This document shows, in pieces, positions 16,421 to 24,215 of a stretch of DNA of 39,862 bases. Source of the stretch: Planctomycetia bacterium (GTDB taxonomy: Bacteria > Planctomycetota > Planctomycetia > Gemmatales > Gemmataceae); assembly GCA_005799265.1 (NCBI GenBank), contig SYHD01000325.1, forward strand, positions 1 to 39,862, in the 5' to 3' direction. How positions within the stretch are numbered: position 1 is the first letter of the stretch; the number at the start of each line of letters is the position of its first letter. Below the pieces are notes generated by a model. That model was not told the origin of the DNA, made no database searches, and was given only the letters and a program-made list of their open reading frames with translations. Position numbers and translations under genes: made by a program.

Positions 16421-16672
16421 TTAAGAACGAACTGGACCGGCTAAAGCCGGTACTTCAACCTGTCCGACGTATCGCCAGTTCCTTTCTCTTTTATGCCCAA
16501 GCGCTGCCCCGAAGCCCGCCATTGTGCGGTATGATGGTAATGAGACGAATCGTTCGAGTTCGGATACAGGCGCCATGGCGAGATGCCCTTTGAAGATGAC
16601 GCGATCAAAACAATCGAGTTTCCAAACGATGAGGCTGGCAAACTTGACCAAAAACGACCATACTGTGTTCAA
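16421..16672 (-). pseudogene. Truncated N-terminal fragment, mobile-element-like family
   Basis: Starting at a TTG with GGAGAGA upstream, the first 40 residues read FLVKFASLIVWKLDCFDRVI then FKGHLA and ELERFV, a pattern (C/G-FDRVIFKGHL) I associate with a multicopy planctomycete family often annotated as hypothetical or transposase-like. After ELERFV the sequence turns into low-quality residues and ends, so only the N terminus survives. A 16-base palindrome, ACCGGCTAAAGCCGGT (16436-16451), lies inside the 3' part. The family assignment is from memory of the pattern, so confidence is limited. Confidence 0.4.
16436..16451. repeat. ACCGGCTAAAGCCGGT palindrome
   Basis: A perfect 16-base palindrome with neighbours GG on the left and ACTTC on the right. 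A near relative, GACCGGAAAAGCCGGTAC, occurs in the promoter spacer at 29753-29770, so this may be a dispersed unit. Confidence 0.5.
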
Positions 16673-16765
16673 GGCATTCTCTCCAGTCTGGCTGATTTAA
16701 GCACCAACCATTCTGGCAGATGAATGCCAAATTCACCTCAAGATTCCGTTTGCGGCTCGGCCGCG

Positions 16766-18127
16766 TTATGCGATGACGCGAGTCACCACCTCGCCGCGCA
16801 CGTCCGTCAAGCGGAAATCGCGGCCGGCGTGGCGATACGTCAGGCGTTCGTGGTCGAAGCCCATGAGGTGAAGGATGGTCGCGTGCAGGTCGTGGATGTG
16901 GACCTTGTCCTCGACGGCGCGGAAGCCGAACTGGTCGGTGGCGCCGTAGGTCATGCCTCCCTTGACGCCGCCGCCGGCGAGGAACATCGTGAAGCCCCAG
17001 TGGTTGTGGTCGCGGCCGTTGCCGCTTTCCGATGTCGAGGTTCGGCCGAACTCGCCGCCCCAGACGACAAGCGTGTCGTCCAGGAGGCCGCGCTGTTTGA
17101 GGTCGGTCAAGAGGGCGGCGATCGGCTGATCGATGTCCTGCGCGAGGCGGCGCACGGTGTCGTTGTGATTGTTGTGCGTGTCCCACGGTTGCCCGTTGCC
17201 GTAGTAGATTTGCGTGAAACGAACGCCGCGCTCTGCCAGCCGGCGTGCGAGCAAGCAAGCATTGGCGAAGTGGCCCGTGCCGTAGAAATCGCGCGTGCGC
17301 TGTGGTTCGCGGCGGATATCAAATGCGTCGCTGGCGGCGCTCTGCATGCGAAAGGCGGTCTCCATCGTCTGGATGCGCGCTTCGAGTGCGGGATCGGCGC
17401 CACGTTCGTTGCGATGTTCCTCGTTCAAACGGCGCATCAATTCGAGCTGCCGAGTTTGTGTTTCGACAGGCAGGGCGTTGCGTAGAAACGGGATCATACG
17501 TTGCGGGTCGAGATCGCTGTGGTTGATGTAGGATCCTTGATGCTCTGACGGCAGAAAGGCCGACGACCACATTTCGCTAAATCGCACCGGCCGGCCCGGG
17601 CACAACACGACGAAACCGGGCAACTCGGCGTTCTCGCTGCCCAGGCCGTAGGAGAGCCACGAGCCGAGACTCGGGCGCGTCGGTGTCACGCTGCCGCTGT
17701 TCATGAGAAAAAGGGCGGGGCCGTGGTTTGGATTGTCAGTGTGCAGTGAACGCAGGACGCAGATGTCGTCGATGCACGTCGCCACGCGCGGCAGCAGCTC
17801 GCTCACCGGGACGCCGCTACGGCCGTGTTGCCGATAGCGAAACGGCGACGGCATCAGCCCAAACGTCTGCCGTTCGGTGCGCAGTTCGACCTCGGCGGGA
17901 CGCTGCCCGGCGTATTGATGCAAGGCAGGCTTCGGATCGAGGAAATCGGGCCCGAACGCGCCGCCGTTCATGAACAGATGGATGATGCGCTTGGCACGCG
18001 GCTGAAAGTGCGGCCCCTGCGGCGCGGCACTGGCCTGCGTGGCAAGGAGGTTTGCCAGGGCGAGTGAGCCGAGGCCGCCGCCTAGGGCATGAATCATGTC
18101 GCGGCGTGAGATGAGCGAGACCGTCAT
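16766..18127 (-). CDS. Tat-exported DUF1501 protein (PSD1-associated)
   Basis: A 453-residue DUF1501 protein with a twin-arginine signal (ISRRDMIHALGGGLGSLALA, Arg pair at 8-9). Family landmarks: IIHLFMNGGAFGPDFLDPKP near the start, SLHTDNPNHGPA, and WGGEFGRTSTSESGNGRDHN near residues 360-380, which carry the presumed metal-binding Asp, His and Glu. GAGGGA precedes the ATG. In most planctomycetes this type is cotranscribed with a PSD1 cytochrome; here the PSD1 gene (18740-21109) is on the same strand, but a toxin-antitoxin-like pair lies between them. Substrate unknown; related proteins are suspected to act on sulfated or other complex polysaccharides. Confidence 0.92.
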   Translation of the reverse strand: MTVSLISRRDMIHALGGGLGSLALANLLATQASAAPQGPHFQPRAKRIIHLFMNGGAFGPDFLDPKPALHQYAGQRPAEVELRTERQTFGLMPSPFRYRQHGRSGVPVSELLPRVATCIDDICVLRSLHTDNPNHGPALFLMNSGSVTPTRPSLGSWLSYGLGSENAELPGFVVLCPGRPVRFSEMWSSAFLPSEHQGSYINHSDLDPQRMIPFLRNALPVETQTRQLELMRRLNEEHRNERGADPALEARIQTMETAFRMQSAASDAFDIRREPQRTRDFYGTGHFANACLLARRLAERGVRFTQIYYGNGQPWDTHNNHNDTVRRLAQDIDQPIAALLTDLKQRGLLDDTLVVWGGEFGRTSTSESGNGRDHNHWGFTMFLAGGGVKGGMTYGATDQFGFRAVEDKVHIHDLHATILHLMGFDHERLTYRHAGRDFRLTDVRGEVVTRVIA

Positions 18128-18157
18128 TGGCGTCCCTCACAATTCAATCGGGCTGGG

Positions 18158-18426
18158 TTATTTTTTTCGCTTTCGGATTAGGCGAACATCCAGAATCGTC
18201 ACGGTTTTTGCATCGGCCTCAATTTGAAATATCACGGCCAACGGCGGCTCGAATGTGATGCGCCGTCCGTCCGGACGCGATTCACCCTCATTCTCCGGAT
18301 CACTGGCGAGCCGTTTTTCGAGCGCATGGCACGCCTTGGTGATCGCCTTGCGCAAATCCGCATCGCTATTGATCCACAACTGCGTCAGAGCGTCGAGCAC
18401 TCCTGGAGCCAGTCAATGTTCCTCAT
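18158..18426 (-). pseudogene. ParE/RelE-like toxin with a frameshift near its start
   Basis: The antitoxin gene ends in an ATGA overlap, giving a start at 18426. Reading from it gives MRNIDWLQE and then runs out of frame to a stop. A one-base shift at 18400 opens an 80-codon frame: VLDALTQLWINSDADLRKAI, then DPENEGESRPDGRR and FQIEADAKTVTILDV, which is the typical core of planctomycete RelE/ParE-family toxins. If one G is restored (GAG-GTG in place of GAGTG), the two parts form a normal 89-residue toxin. A GTG at 18400 could give an N-truncated protein, but it would miss the first helix. A sequencing error cannot be excluded. Confidence 0.65.
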
Positions 18427-18662
18427 GAGAGGCTCTCCAGATGAGATAGCACCTCGGCCGTGCTATAGCGCTTACCCTGCGACTGCTCACGCTTGGATAA
18501 CTCGTCCGGATTCGGCTCGGAGCCCACGATTTCCCATTCGGCAAGTCGGATCCTCGGCACAAAGTGACCAAGCACCTTTCCCGAGGGATCGCAGAGATCG
18601 ACCGGCTGCGTCAGGGCGGTGAGCGTGTGAATCGAGTTTGCATCCAGGATGAATTGAGACAT
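18423..18662 (-). CDS. Antitoxin-like protein of a type II toxin-antitoxin pair
   Basis: A 79-residue protein with a beta-rich N-terminal half (LTQPVDLCDPSGKVLGHFVP) and a charged C-terminal half ending in YSTAEVLSHLESLS. This layout is typical of the planctomycete antitoxin family placed before RelE-type toxins. AAAGGTG lies before the ATG, and the stop overlaps the start of the toxin frame (ATGA), so the pair would be translationally coupled. It has its own promoter at 18705-18732, as expected for an autoregulated module. The protein itself is intact although its toxin is frameshifted. DNA binding by the N-terminal half is inferred, not seen. Confidence 0.7.
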   Translation of the reverse strand: MSQFILDANSIHTLTALTQPVDLCDPSGKVLGHFVPRIRLAEWEIVGSEPNPDELSKREQSQGKRYSTAEVLSHLESLS

Positions 18663-18704
18663 CGCAGCACCTTTCTTTGATTGCGTAGCTGACCTCTCGT
18701 CTTG

Positions 18705-18732
18705 ATTCTACCGCAGATCGAGGCAGCTTCAA
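18705..18732 (-). promoter_or_regulatory. Promoter of the toxin-antitoxin pair
   Basis: On the minus strand TTGAAG (18732-18727), 16 bases, then TAGAAT (18710-18705). It lies between the PSD1 stop codon and the antitoxin start, so the pair can be transcribed apart from the surrounding genes. Confidence 0.5.
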
Positions 18733-18739
18733 AGCTCGA

Positions 18740-21109
18740 TCAGTCCACGAACAAAAACTCATTGCTGCCCAGCAATACCTGCGCATATTGCCGCCACGAT
18801 TCATCGCTGGACGGTCGCCCCAAAAACTCCATCGCCAGGCGCATTTGCGGCGCCGTCGCTTCGCGGCCATACAGCAAGCGATACGCCAGACGTACGCGTT
18901 CCTCGTCGCTTACTTCGGTCTTCAGTCGTTTGACGAGCGCCGACGCTTGCTGCTGCATGAACGGGCTGTTGAGCGTGAAGAGCTGTTGCAATGGCGTCGT
19001 CGTCGGGATGCGCGTCGCCGCGTGAATCGTTGGATCGGGGAAATCGAACAGCCGCAGCATGTCATTCAGCTCGCGGCGTTTGACCGTGCCGTAAATCGTG
19101 CGGCGCTGGTTCTTCGGGTCGCTCAGGTCCAGTGTGGCGCCGCCGCGCGTGCGATCGAGTGTGCCGGCAGCGAGTAGAGCGGCGTCGCGCCACATTTCGA
19201 CATCGAGTCGTCGGCGATTCATGCGCCACAGCCAGCGATTGTCGGGATCGGTCTTGTGCTTCTTCTCGTCATGCGTGCTCGCCTGTTGATATGTGGCCGA
19301 GAGCATGATCTCGCGATGCAGCCATTTCAATGACCAGCCCCCGCCCTCACCCCCGGCCTCTCTCCCAGAGGGAGAGGGAAGCATGAAGCGACGCGTCAGA
19401 TCATCGAGCAATTCCGGATGCGTGGGCCGCGTGCCCTGAGAGCCAAAGTCGCTCGGCGTGTCAACGAGCCCCGTGCCTAGGTGCTGCTTCCAGATGCGGT
19501 TGACGATCACGCGCCCAGACAGCGGCGCACCCTTGGTGACGATCGCATTGGCTAATTCGAGCCGGCCGCTGCCTTGGCGAAAAAGCGACTCGCCCGGATC
19601 CGCGAGCACGCTCAAGAACCGCCGCGGCACGACCGGGCCGAGGTTCGCCGGGTTGCCGCGAATCTGCACGGCGACATCCTGGCTTTCGTTTGGCTTGTAT
19701 ACGAGTTTTGTCTTATAAACCCCCTCGGCGAGGACGTGCAAACTCGAATCGATGACGCCGCGCGCCAGCGGTTGATCGACGTTGGGCGTCGCCTTCTTGA
19801 TGGCGTTGATCTCGGCCTGCCAGGCGGCAATTTGCTTCGTCGCCGTATCGTCCTTCGGTTTGCCGGCCTTCTTGATCTGCTCTTGCAACTTCTGGATCTT
19901 CGTGTGCGCCTCCAACACCGGCTTTCCGTCAGCAATGGAGAGCAGCGAAAGGTCGGCATGCTTGGTGCTCGCCAGCACGCCGGCAAGGGCGTAATAATCT
20001 TGGGTGCTTATCGGGTCGAACTTGTGATCGTGGCAGCGTGCGCACGCGATGCCCAGGCCGAGGAACGTGCTGCCGATGGCGTTGATGCGTTCCTCCCATT
20101 CTTCCGCGACGACGCCTTTGATCACGTCCTTGTCGAGCAATAACTCCTTCCAATATTGCGGACTCAAGCCCAGGAATCCGAGTGCCGCCCGATCGCGCGG
20201 ATCGGCGCTCGGCAGCAAATCGGCCGCGAGCTGTTTGATGACGAATTGGTGGTAGGGCAGGTCTTCGTTAAACGCGCGCACTACCCAATCGCGATAGAGC
20301 CACGGCTGGCCTTTCCCCTCGGCCCATGGCTCCGCGATATCGCAATAGCGTGCCAGATCGAGCCAGACGCGCGCCCAGCGCTCGCCATAATCAGGCGACG
20401 CGAGCAGCCGATCGACGAGAGCTTCATATGCCGCTTGGGTTTTAGCGTTCGGCCCCGCGCACGCTTTTACAAACGCCTCAATGTCTTCCGGCAATGGCGG
20501 CAATCCCGTCAGATCGAATGTCGCGCGACGAATCAGCACGCGCGGGTCGGCCTGAGGCGACGGCGTCAGTCCGCGTTTTTCCATCTCGGCGAGCAGCAGC
20601 GTATCAAGGCGATTCCTCGGCCACGCCTTGTTGCTCACGACTGGAAGGCTCGCGGCCTTCGGGAACTGAAACGACCAGAACTTGCGTCCCTCGCTCCAAT
20701 CGATGCCATCGTTTTTTTTAACGGCGACCGTCGAGCCAGGGTAGGGGACGCCGCGCCGCACCCACTCTTCGAGGATCGCCAACTCGTTCTTGGCGAGCTT
20801 GCGTGTCGGCGGCATCTGCAAATCGTCTTTCGTGTAGCGCACCGCAAGAATCAGCAGGCTCTCGTCCGGCTTGCCGAGCACTACCGCAGGCCCGCTTTCG
20901 CCACCCTTCAGGATCGCCGTTTGGCTATCCAGCAGGAGCTTGCCCTTGATCTTCTTCGACTTTGCGGAGTGGCATTCGTGGCAACGCTCGATCAGCAACG
21001 GCCTCACTTTGCTTTCGAAGAACGCGACGTCGGCAGGCGAAGACGCCTGCGCGAAAACGAGCGAGGCGTGGCAAAACGCGAGCAACGACCCGATGACGAA
21101 ACGCGGCAT
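18740..21109 (-). CDS. PSD1 cytochrome (PSCyt1 / DUF1549 / DUF1553)
   Basis: A 789-residue secreted protein with a signal peptide (hydrophobic to about residue 20), a planctomycete cytochrome C domain with heme motif CHECH (43-47), DUF1549 (about 155-360; FDLTGLPPLPEDIEAF near its start), and DUF1553 (about 490-780; RVIVNRIWKQHLGTGLV, WSLKWLHREIMLSATYQQ). The ATG at 21109 has GGAG nine bases upstream; a longer frame to 21403 runs antisense to the TolC gene and is not coding. The protein probably takes electrons from a periplasmic oxidation coupled to its DUF1501 partner. Oddity: about 14 residues (LPSPSGREAGGEGG, near 576-590) come from a palindromic repeat inserted in frame between RRFM and GWSLKW. 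Confidence 0.92.
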   Translation of the reverse strand: MPRFVIGSLLAFCHASLVFAQASSPADVAFFESKVRPLLIERCHECHSAKSKKIKGKLLLDSQTAILKGGESGPAVVLGKPDESLLILAVRYTKDDLQMPPTRKLAKNELAILEEWVRRGVPYPGSTVAVKKNDGIDWSEGRKFWSFQFPKAASLPVVSNKAWPRNRLDTLLLAEMEKRGLTPSPQADPRVLIRRATFDLTGLPPLPEDIEAFVKACAGPNAKTQAAYEALVDRLLASPDYGERWARVWLDLARYCDIAEPWAEGKGQPWLYRDWVVRAFNEDLPYHQFVIKQLAADLLPSADPRDRAALGFLGLSPQYWKELLLDKDVIKGVVAEEWEERINAIGSTFLGLGIACARCHDHKFDPISTQDYYALAGVLASTKHADLSLLSIADGKPVLEAHTKIQKLQEQIKKAGKPKDDTATKQIAAWQAEINAIKKATPNVDQPLARGVIDSSLHVLAEGVYKTKLVYKPNESQDVAVQIRGNPANLGPVVPRRFLSVLADPGESLFRQGSGRLELANAIVTKGAPLSGRVIVNRIWKQHLGTGLVDTPSDFGSQGTRPTHPELLDDLTRRFMLPSPSGREAGGEGGGWSLKWLHREIMLSATYQQASTHDEKKHKTDPDNRWLWRMNRRRLDVEMWRDAALLAAGTLDRTRGGATLDLSDPKNQRRTIYGTVKRRELNDMLRLFDFPDPTIHAATRIPTTTPLQQLFTLNSPFMQQQASALVKRLKTEVSDEERVRLAYRLLYGREATAPQMRLAMEFLGRPSSDESWRQYAQVLLGSNEFLFVD
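19338..19382. repeat. In-frame palindromic repeat inside the PSD1 gene
   Basis: The stretch CCCTCACCCCCGGCCTCTC followed by CCAGAGGGAGAGGG is a GC-rich palindromic unit of a kind dispersed between genes in many bacteria. Here it adds about 14 Gly/Pro/Ser/Glu residues to DUF1553, just before the conserved GWSLKWLHR motif, without shifting the frame. Confidence 0.65.
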
Positions 21110-21191
21110 CGAAATATCTCCGGTCCCTGGGATAAGAACATGATAACGAATCCGAAGGCCGGAATGCCAGGAAAATGCGGCTCGCCAAAAC

Positions 21192-22631
21192 TTACCGCTT
21201 GACGCCGCAAGCGGGCAGGACGTGATCTTGCTGCAGGAGTGCGGCGATTTCGGCGGCGGCACGCCAGAGTTCGCCCAGGGCTTGCGTCTCGGCGAGTTTC
21301 GTTTGAAAGAGGACCTGCTGGGCTTGTAGGACTGCGGTGTAATCGTACTTGCGGTCCTGGGCCTTATAGCCGGCCTGGACGAGCGTGAGCGATTCTCGCG
21401 CATCGGGCACGATTCGGTCGTGATACGCGGCCGCCTGTTGCCGTGCCGCTTGATAGCGTTGATAGGCGAGCGTGAGCCGTTCGGTCAGTTGCAGTTCGAG
21501 GCTTTGTTCGTCGGCGATCGCCTGTGACAAATCGGCCAGCGCGGAGCGGATGTTCCCCTGGTTGCGGTCGAAGAGCGGAAACGGCGCGGTCACAATGAGG
21601 TGAGTGCGGACCTCACGCAGGTTGGACAGATAAAACGGATCGACCTGTACGGTGATGTCGGGCGTGACATCGGCGCGGGCCTTGGCGACCAGCTTCTGCT
21701 GCTGGGCGATCAAAGCACGGGCCTCTTGCAGAACCGATGACGCATCGTGCAAGCACGTCAACATCGACGCCCATTCATACCCGGGCGACGGCGTTTCAAG
21801 CGTCTTCGGATCGAGCGTCACACGATCCAACACGGGACCAGGGCGACCGAGTGCGGAGTGCAGGTTCTGCCAGCCCGCCTCGACGCGGCGGCTCACGACT
21901 TCCTGTTTGAGCGTGTTTTGCTCCAGTTCGACCTTGGCGCGGAGCACGTCGGGGCGATTGCCGGCGCCGGCCTTTTCGAAGGCCTTGGCCGTCTTGTGTG
22001 CTTCGTCGGAGATGCGGACAATGTCGGCCATCGTTTCATGTTCGCGCAGGGCGGTAAGCAATTCGTAGTAGGCGAGGCGAACGCGTAGGACGGTGTCGTG
22101 CCATTTGGTGATGGCCGCCCAATCCGCTGCTTCGACGCCCCGGGCAGCCGCCTCCTTGGCGATCTGCAATTTGCCGCCCGTCACGATGGTCTGGAGGATG
22201 CGCGCGCCGCTTGCACCAACTTGATTCTTGCGGTCGCCGAGATCGGCCAGGTTCGGGCCGAGCGCAGGATTGGGATATAGCCCGGCCTGGACCATGCGGC
22301 CGCGCGCGGATTCAACACGGGCATGTGCGGCGCGTACCTCCGGATGATGCGTGACCGCGATCTCGATCAACTCATTCAGGGTCGTGAGTGCTGGTGACTT
22401 TTGTTGATGTGCCGCGAGAAGGATTTCCGCGCCCTGAGGTGACCCCGCGTTTTGCGTTGGCTCTCCTTCCGCCGATACGGGGCCGAGCAGCGCAATGCGT
22501 GGGGGCGACGTAGGCGGCGATGCAAGTGCTGTTTGGCGCAATGGCACCGTCGGCGCGCAGCCTGCGCACCAAATGAAGGAGAGCCAAAGTGTCAGCGCGT
22601 GTGCATTCAAACGCGGTAAAGAGAACGCCAT
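21192..22631 (-). CDS. TolC/OEP-family outer membrane efflux lipoprotein
   Basis: A 479-residue protein. A hydrophobic start ends in CAGC, a likely lipobox with lipidated Cys near residue 25. After a Pro/Ala-rich linker come two outer-membrane-efflux repeats (about 85-275 and 290-465) made of long helices: PEVRAAHARVESARGRMVQA with GLYPNPALG, the family's first-helix signature, and later YQAARQQAAAYHDRIVPDA with LVQAGYKAQDRKYDYTAVLQ. It would form a trimeric channel tunnel. It resembles the CusC/CzcC type of heavy-metal systems. No membrane-fusion protein or RND pump is encoded next to it; partners must lie elsewhere. It starts 83 bases upstream of the PSD1 start on the same strand, but the functional link is doubtful. 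Confidence 0.88.
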   Translation of the reverse strand: MAFSLPRLNAHALTLWLSFIWCAGCAPTVPLRQTALASPPTSPPRIALLGPVSAEGEPTQNAGSPQGAEILLAAHQQKSPALTTLNELIEIAVTHHPEVRAAHARVESARGRMVQAGLYPNPALGPNLADLGDRKNQVGASGARILQTIVTGGKLQIAKEAAARGVEAADWAAITKWHDTVLRVRLAYYELLTALREHETMADIVRISDEAHKTAKAFEKAGAGNRPDVLRAKVELEQNTLKQEVVSRRVEAGWQNLHSALGRPGPVLDRVTLDPKTLETPSPGYEWASMLTCLHDASSVLQEARALIAQQQKLVAKARADVTPDITVQVDPFYLSNLREVRTHLIVTAPFPLFDRNQGNIRSALADLSQAIADEQSLELQLTERLTLAYQRYQAARQQAAAYHDRIVPDARESLTLVQAGYKAQDRKYDYTAVLQAQQVLFQTKLAETQALGELWRAAAEIAALLQQDHVLPACGVKR

Positions 22632-22814
22632 GTCTCATCTATCGGCCTACCGTTTCACGGTAAATGAGGAAAAGTCTGTCGATTGCGCTGAATATTCCGC
22701 TGTTGGTTATCGAGCGCGGCAATGCGGCTTGGTGATGTAACGGAAATATCCGTAAGTGTTTATGGATCGAAAAATAAAAAAAAGAAATTTGCGCAAGCGA
22801 GCGTACGGCATGCG

Positions 22815-22960
22815 TTCTTAAGGTGTCCGAGCGATGTTGAAAAGCATCGCTCACAATCCTCGGCGATCAGGCGACACCTGACGCCGACTTAACCTTATGG
22901 CACCAACTCTTCCCCAATAAGAAGGCGCCCGGGGGCGTTCCCCGGGCGTGCTTCTTTTTT
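22815..22960 (+). ncRNA. Candidate structured small RNA with intrinsic terminator
   Basis: No ORF fits this stretch, yet it folds well on the plus strand. TAAGGT (22819-22824) can close with ACCTTA (22892-22897) around two hairpins: GAGCGATG/CATCGCTC (22829-22836 with 22845-22852) and CGGCG..CAGG/CCTG..CGCCG (22861-22871 with 22877-22886). A strong terminator follows 28 bases later. Both neighbouring genes are on the minus strand, so the terminator belongs to no visible gene. A weak promoter, TTGGTG (22728) with 18 bases to TAAGTG, lies upstream. It is not tRNA, tmRNA, SRP or a riboswitch class I recognise. Confidence 0.45.
22926..22960 (+). terminator. Strong rho-independent terminator of the candidate small RNA
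   Basis: CGCCCGGGG (22926-22934) pairs with CCCCGGGCG (22940-22948), a 9-bp all-GC stem with a 5-base loop, then GTGCTTC and a T6 run (22955-22960). The T-run is on the plus strand only, where no protein gene ends. Confidence 0.85.
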
Positions 22961-22968
22961 GCGCATTC

Positions 22969-23004
22969 GTTTAGCGCTCGCATGGCGTCTTGCGAGCGCT
23001 AAAC
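22969..23004. repeat. GTTTAGCGCTCG palindromic element
   Basis: GTTTAGCGCTCG (22969-22980) and GCGAGCGCTAAAC (22992-23004) surround an 11-base loop. It lies between the small-RNA terminator and the end of the DUF1080 gene. Same family as the copies at 11557, 26673 and 28044. Confidence 0.7.
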
Positions 23005-23015
23005 AAAGACCGGGA

Positions 23016-24101
23016 CTACTTCAACTCGGCGATGCGGAAATTACGAAAGCTCAAATCCGTCGTCGGATCGTGCCCCTGAATGCTGATATGCCCCGCTTCG
23101 AGCTTGCAGCCGGTGCGGGCGTTGTCGCTTTTCGGGCGGTTGTCGGTCCAGTCGGTCACTTGCACGCCGTTGACCCAGGTCGCGAAATGGTTGCCGTGCG
23201 CGACGATCGTCATGCCGAACCATTCGCCGTCCTTCGACATCCCCTTGCGCGCCGGCACACGCCGATAGATCGCGCCTGTGCCGAAATCGAAAGCCGTCGA
23301 TAGGATTTCTTTCTTGGACGATAGCTTGTTCGTCTTCGGATCGTATTCCTCAATCAGATACTTCTGCGACGCCTCGGCCGTGAATTGGTTGCGAATCTGC
23401 GCCTCGTAGCCGTTCTGGTATTCGTTATCCCGGCAACGGAAGAAGATGCCGCTGTTGAGATGCTTGCCGTTGGAGACGCACTCGAACTGGAGAATGAAGT
23501 TCTGATATTTGCCGACGGTCTGCAGATCGCCGGGGCCGTCCTTGACGTTGAGTTCGCCCTTGTCGTTGACGGCGAACTTCGATTTCTTGCCGGGGAATTC
23601 CTTCCAGCCGGCGAGGTCTTTGGCGTTGAAGATGGAGGTGGTGTTGCGCGGGCGGATTTTGATCTCATCTATTCCCAACCCCTCGCCGGGCTGGCCGCTG
23701 GGAACCTCGATGATGAGCCCGTTTTTGTCGGCCCCTTCAGCCGATACGATGCCGGTGCCCGCCTTCAATTCGATGGTCTTGTCGCCCACGCGCATTTTGG
23801 CGACGTTGCGGGTATGGTAGCGCAGATAAATGTCTACCACGCCAAAAGCCGTGGAACATTGGGCCGAAGCAGCTTCTTTCCCCCCCAAGCGGAGTTCCTT
23901 TCCCGTCTGGAATTCCGCTGGGACCACACGTGCCTCGCCGTTGATCTTCCACCCAAACGTCGTCGCGCCATCAAAGAGCAGAATCCAGCCGTCAGCGATT
24001 TCCTTGGGTGTCAGCGTGTTCGGCTTGGCTTTGTCGCCTTGTGCAAGGCAGGGGGCCGTGATAGCGAGAAGAAAGCACACAGAAAAAATGGCGCGTCGCA
24101 T
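23016..24101 (-). CDS. DUF1080 (3-keto-disaccharide hydrolase-like) secreted protein
   Basis: A 361-residue exported protein with a Sec signal peptide (MRRAIFSVCFLLAITAPCLA). It carries two beta-sandwich concanavalin-like units: residues 30-150 begin with DGWILLFDGATTFGWK, the hallmark opening of DUF1080, and 155-360 form a second full DUF1080 domain (SIFNAKDLAGWKEF, NSGIFFRCRDNEYQNGYEAQ, DWTDNRP, GHISIQGHD). The family is known as 3-keto-disaccharide hydrolase, acting on oxidised sugars in the periplasm; individual activity cannot be inferred. The duplicated layout is usual for long planctomycete members. It is transcribed in the same direction as the POT transporter 114 bases upstream; import of breakdown products is a possible link but speculative. 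Confidence 0.88.
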   Translation of the reverse strand: MRRAIFSVCFLLAITAPCLAQGDKAKPNTLTPKEIADGWILLFDGATTFGWKINGEARVVPAEFQTGKELRLGGKEAASAQCSTAFGVVDIYLRYHTRNVAKMRVGDKTIELKAGTGIVSAEGADKNGLIIEVPSGQPGEGLGIDEIKIRPRNTTSIFNAKDLAGWKEFPGKKSKFAVNDKGELNVKDGPGDLQTVGKYQNFILQFECVSNGKHLNSGIFFRCRDNEYQNGYEAQIRNQFTAEASQKYLIEEYDPKTNKLSSKKEILSTAFDFGTGAIYRRVPARKGMSKDGEWFGMTIVAHGNHFATWVNGVQVTDWTDNRPKSDNARTGCKLEAGHISIQGHDPTTDLSFRNFRIAELK

Positions 24102-24215
24102 GGTGAGTTCTCGAAAAGGAGTAGGGACAGCGCCTCTCGTTGTACCGCGCGGCGCCGCGAATGGAAAGCGCCATGTTCATGAACACCGAGCCGCGCGCGA
24201 CTCTTGTGCGTCCTA

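Noticed and set aside
22639..22854. A 71-codon minus-strand frame over the candidate RNA region
   Set aside because: Low-quality composition, no ribosome-binding site, and the region folds as RNA on the other strand.
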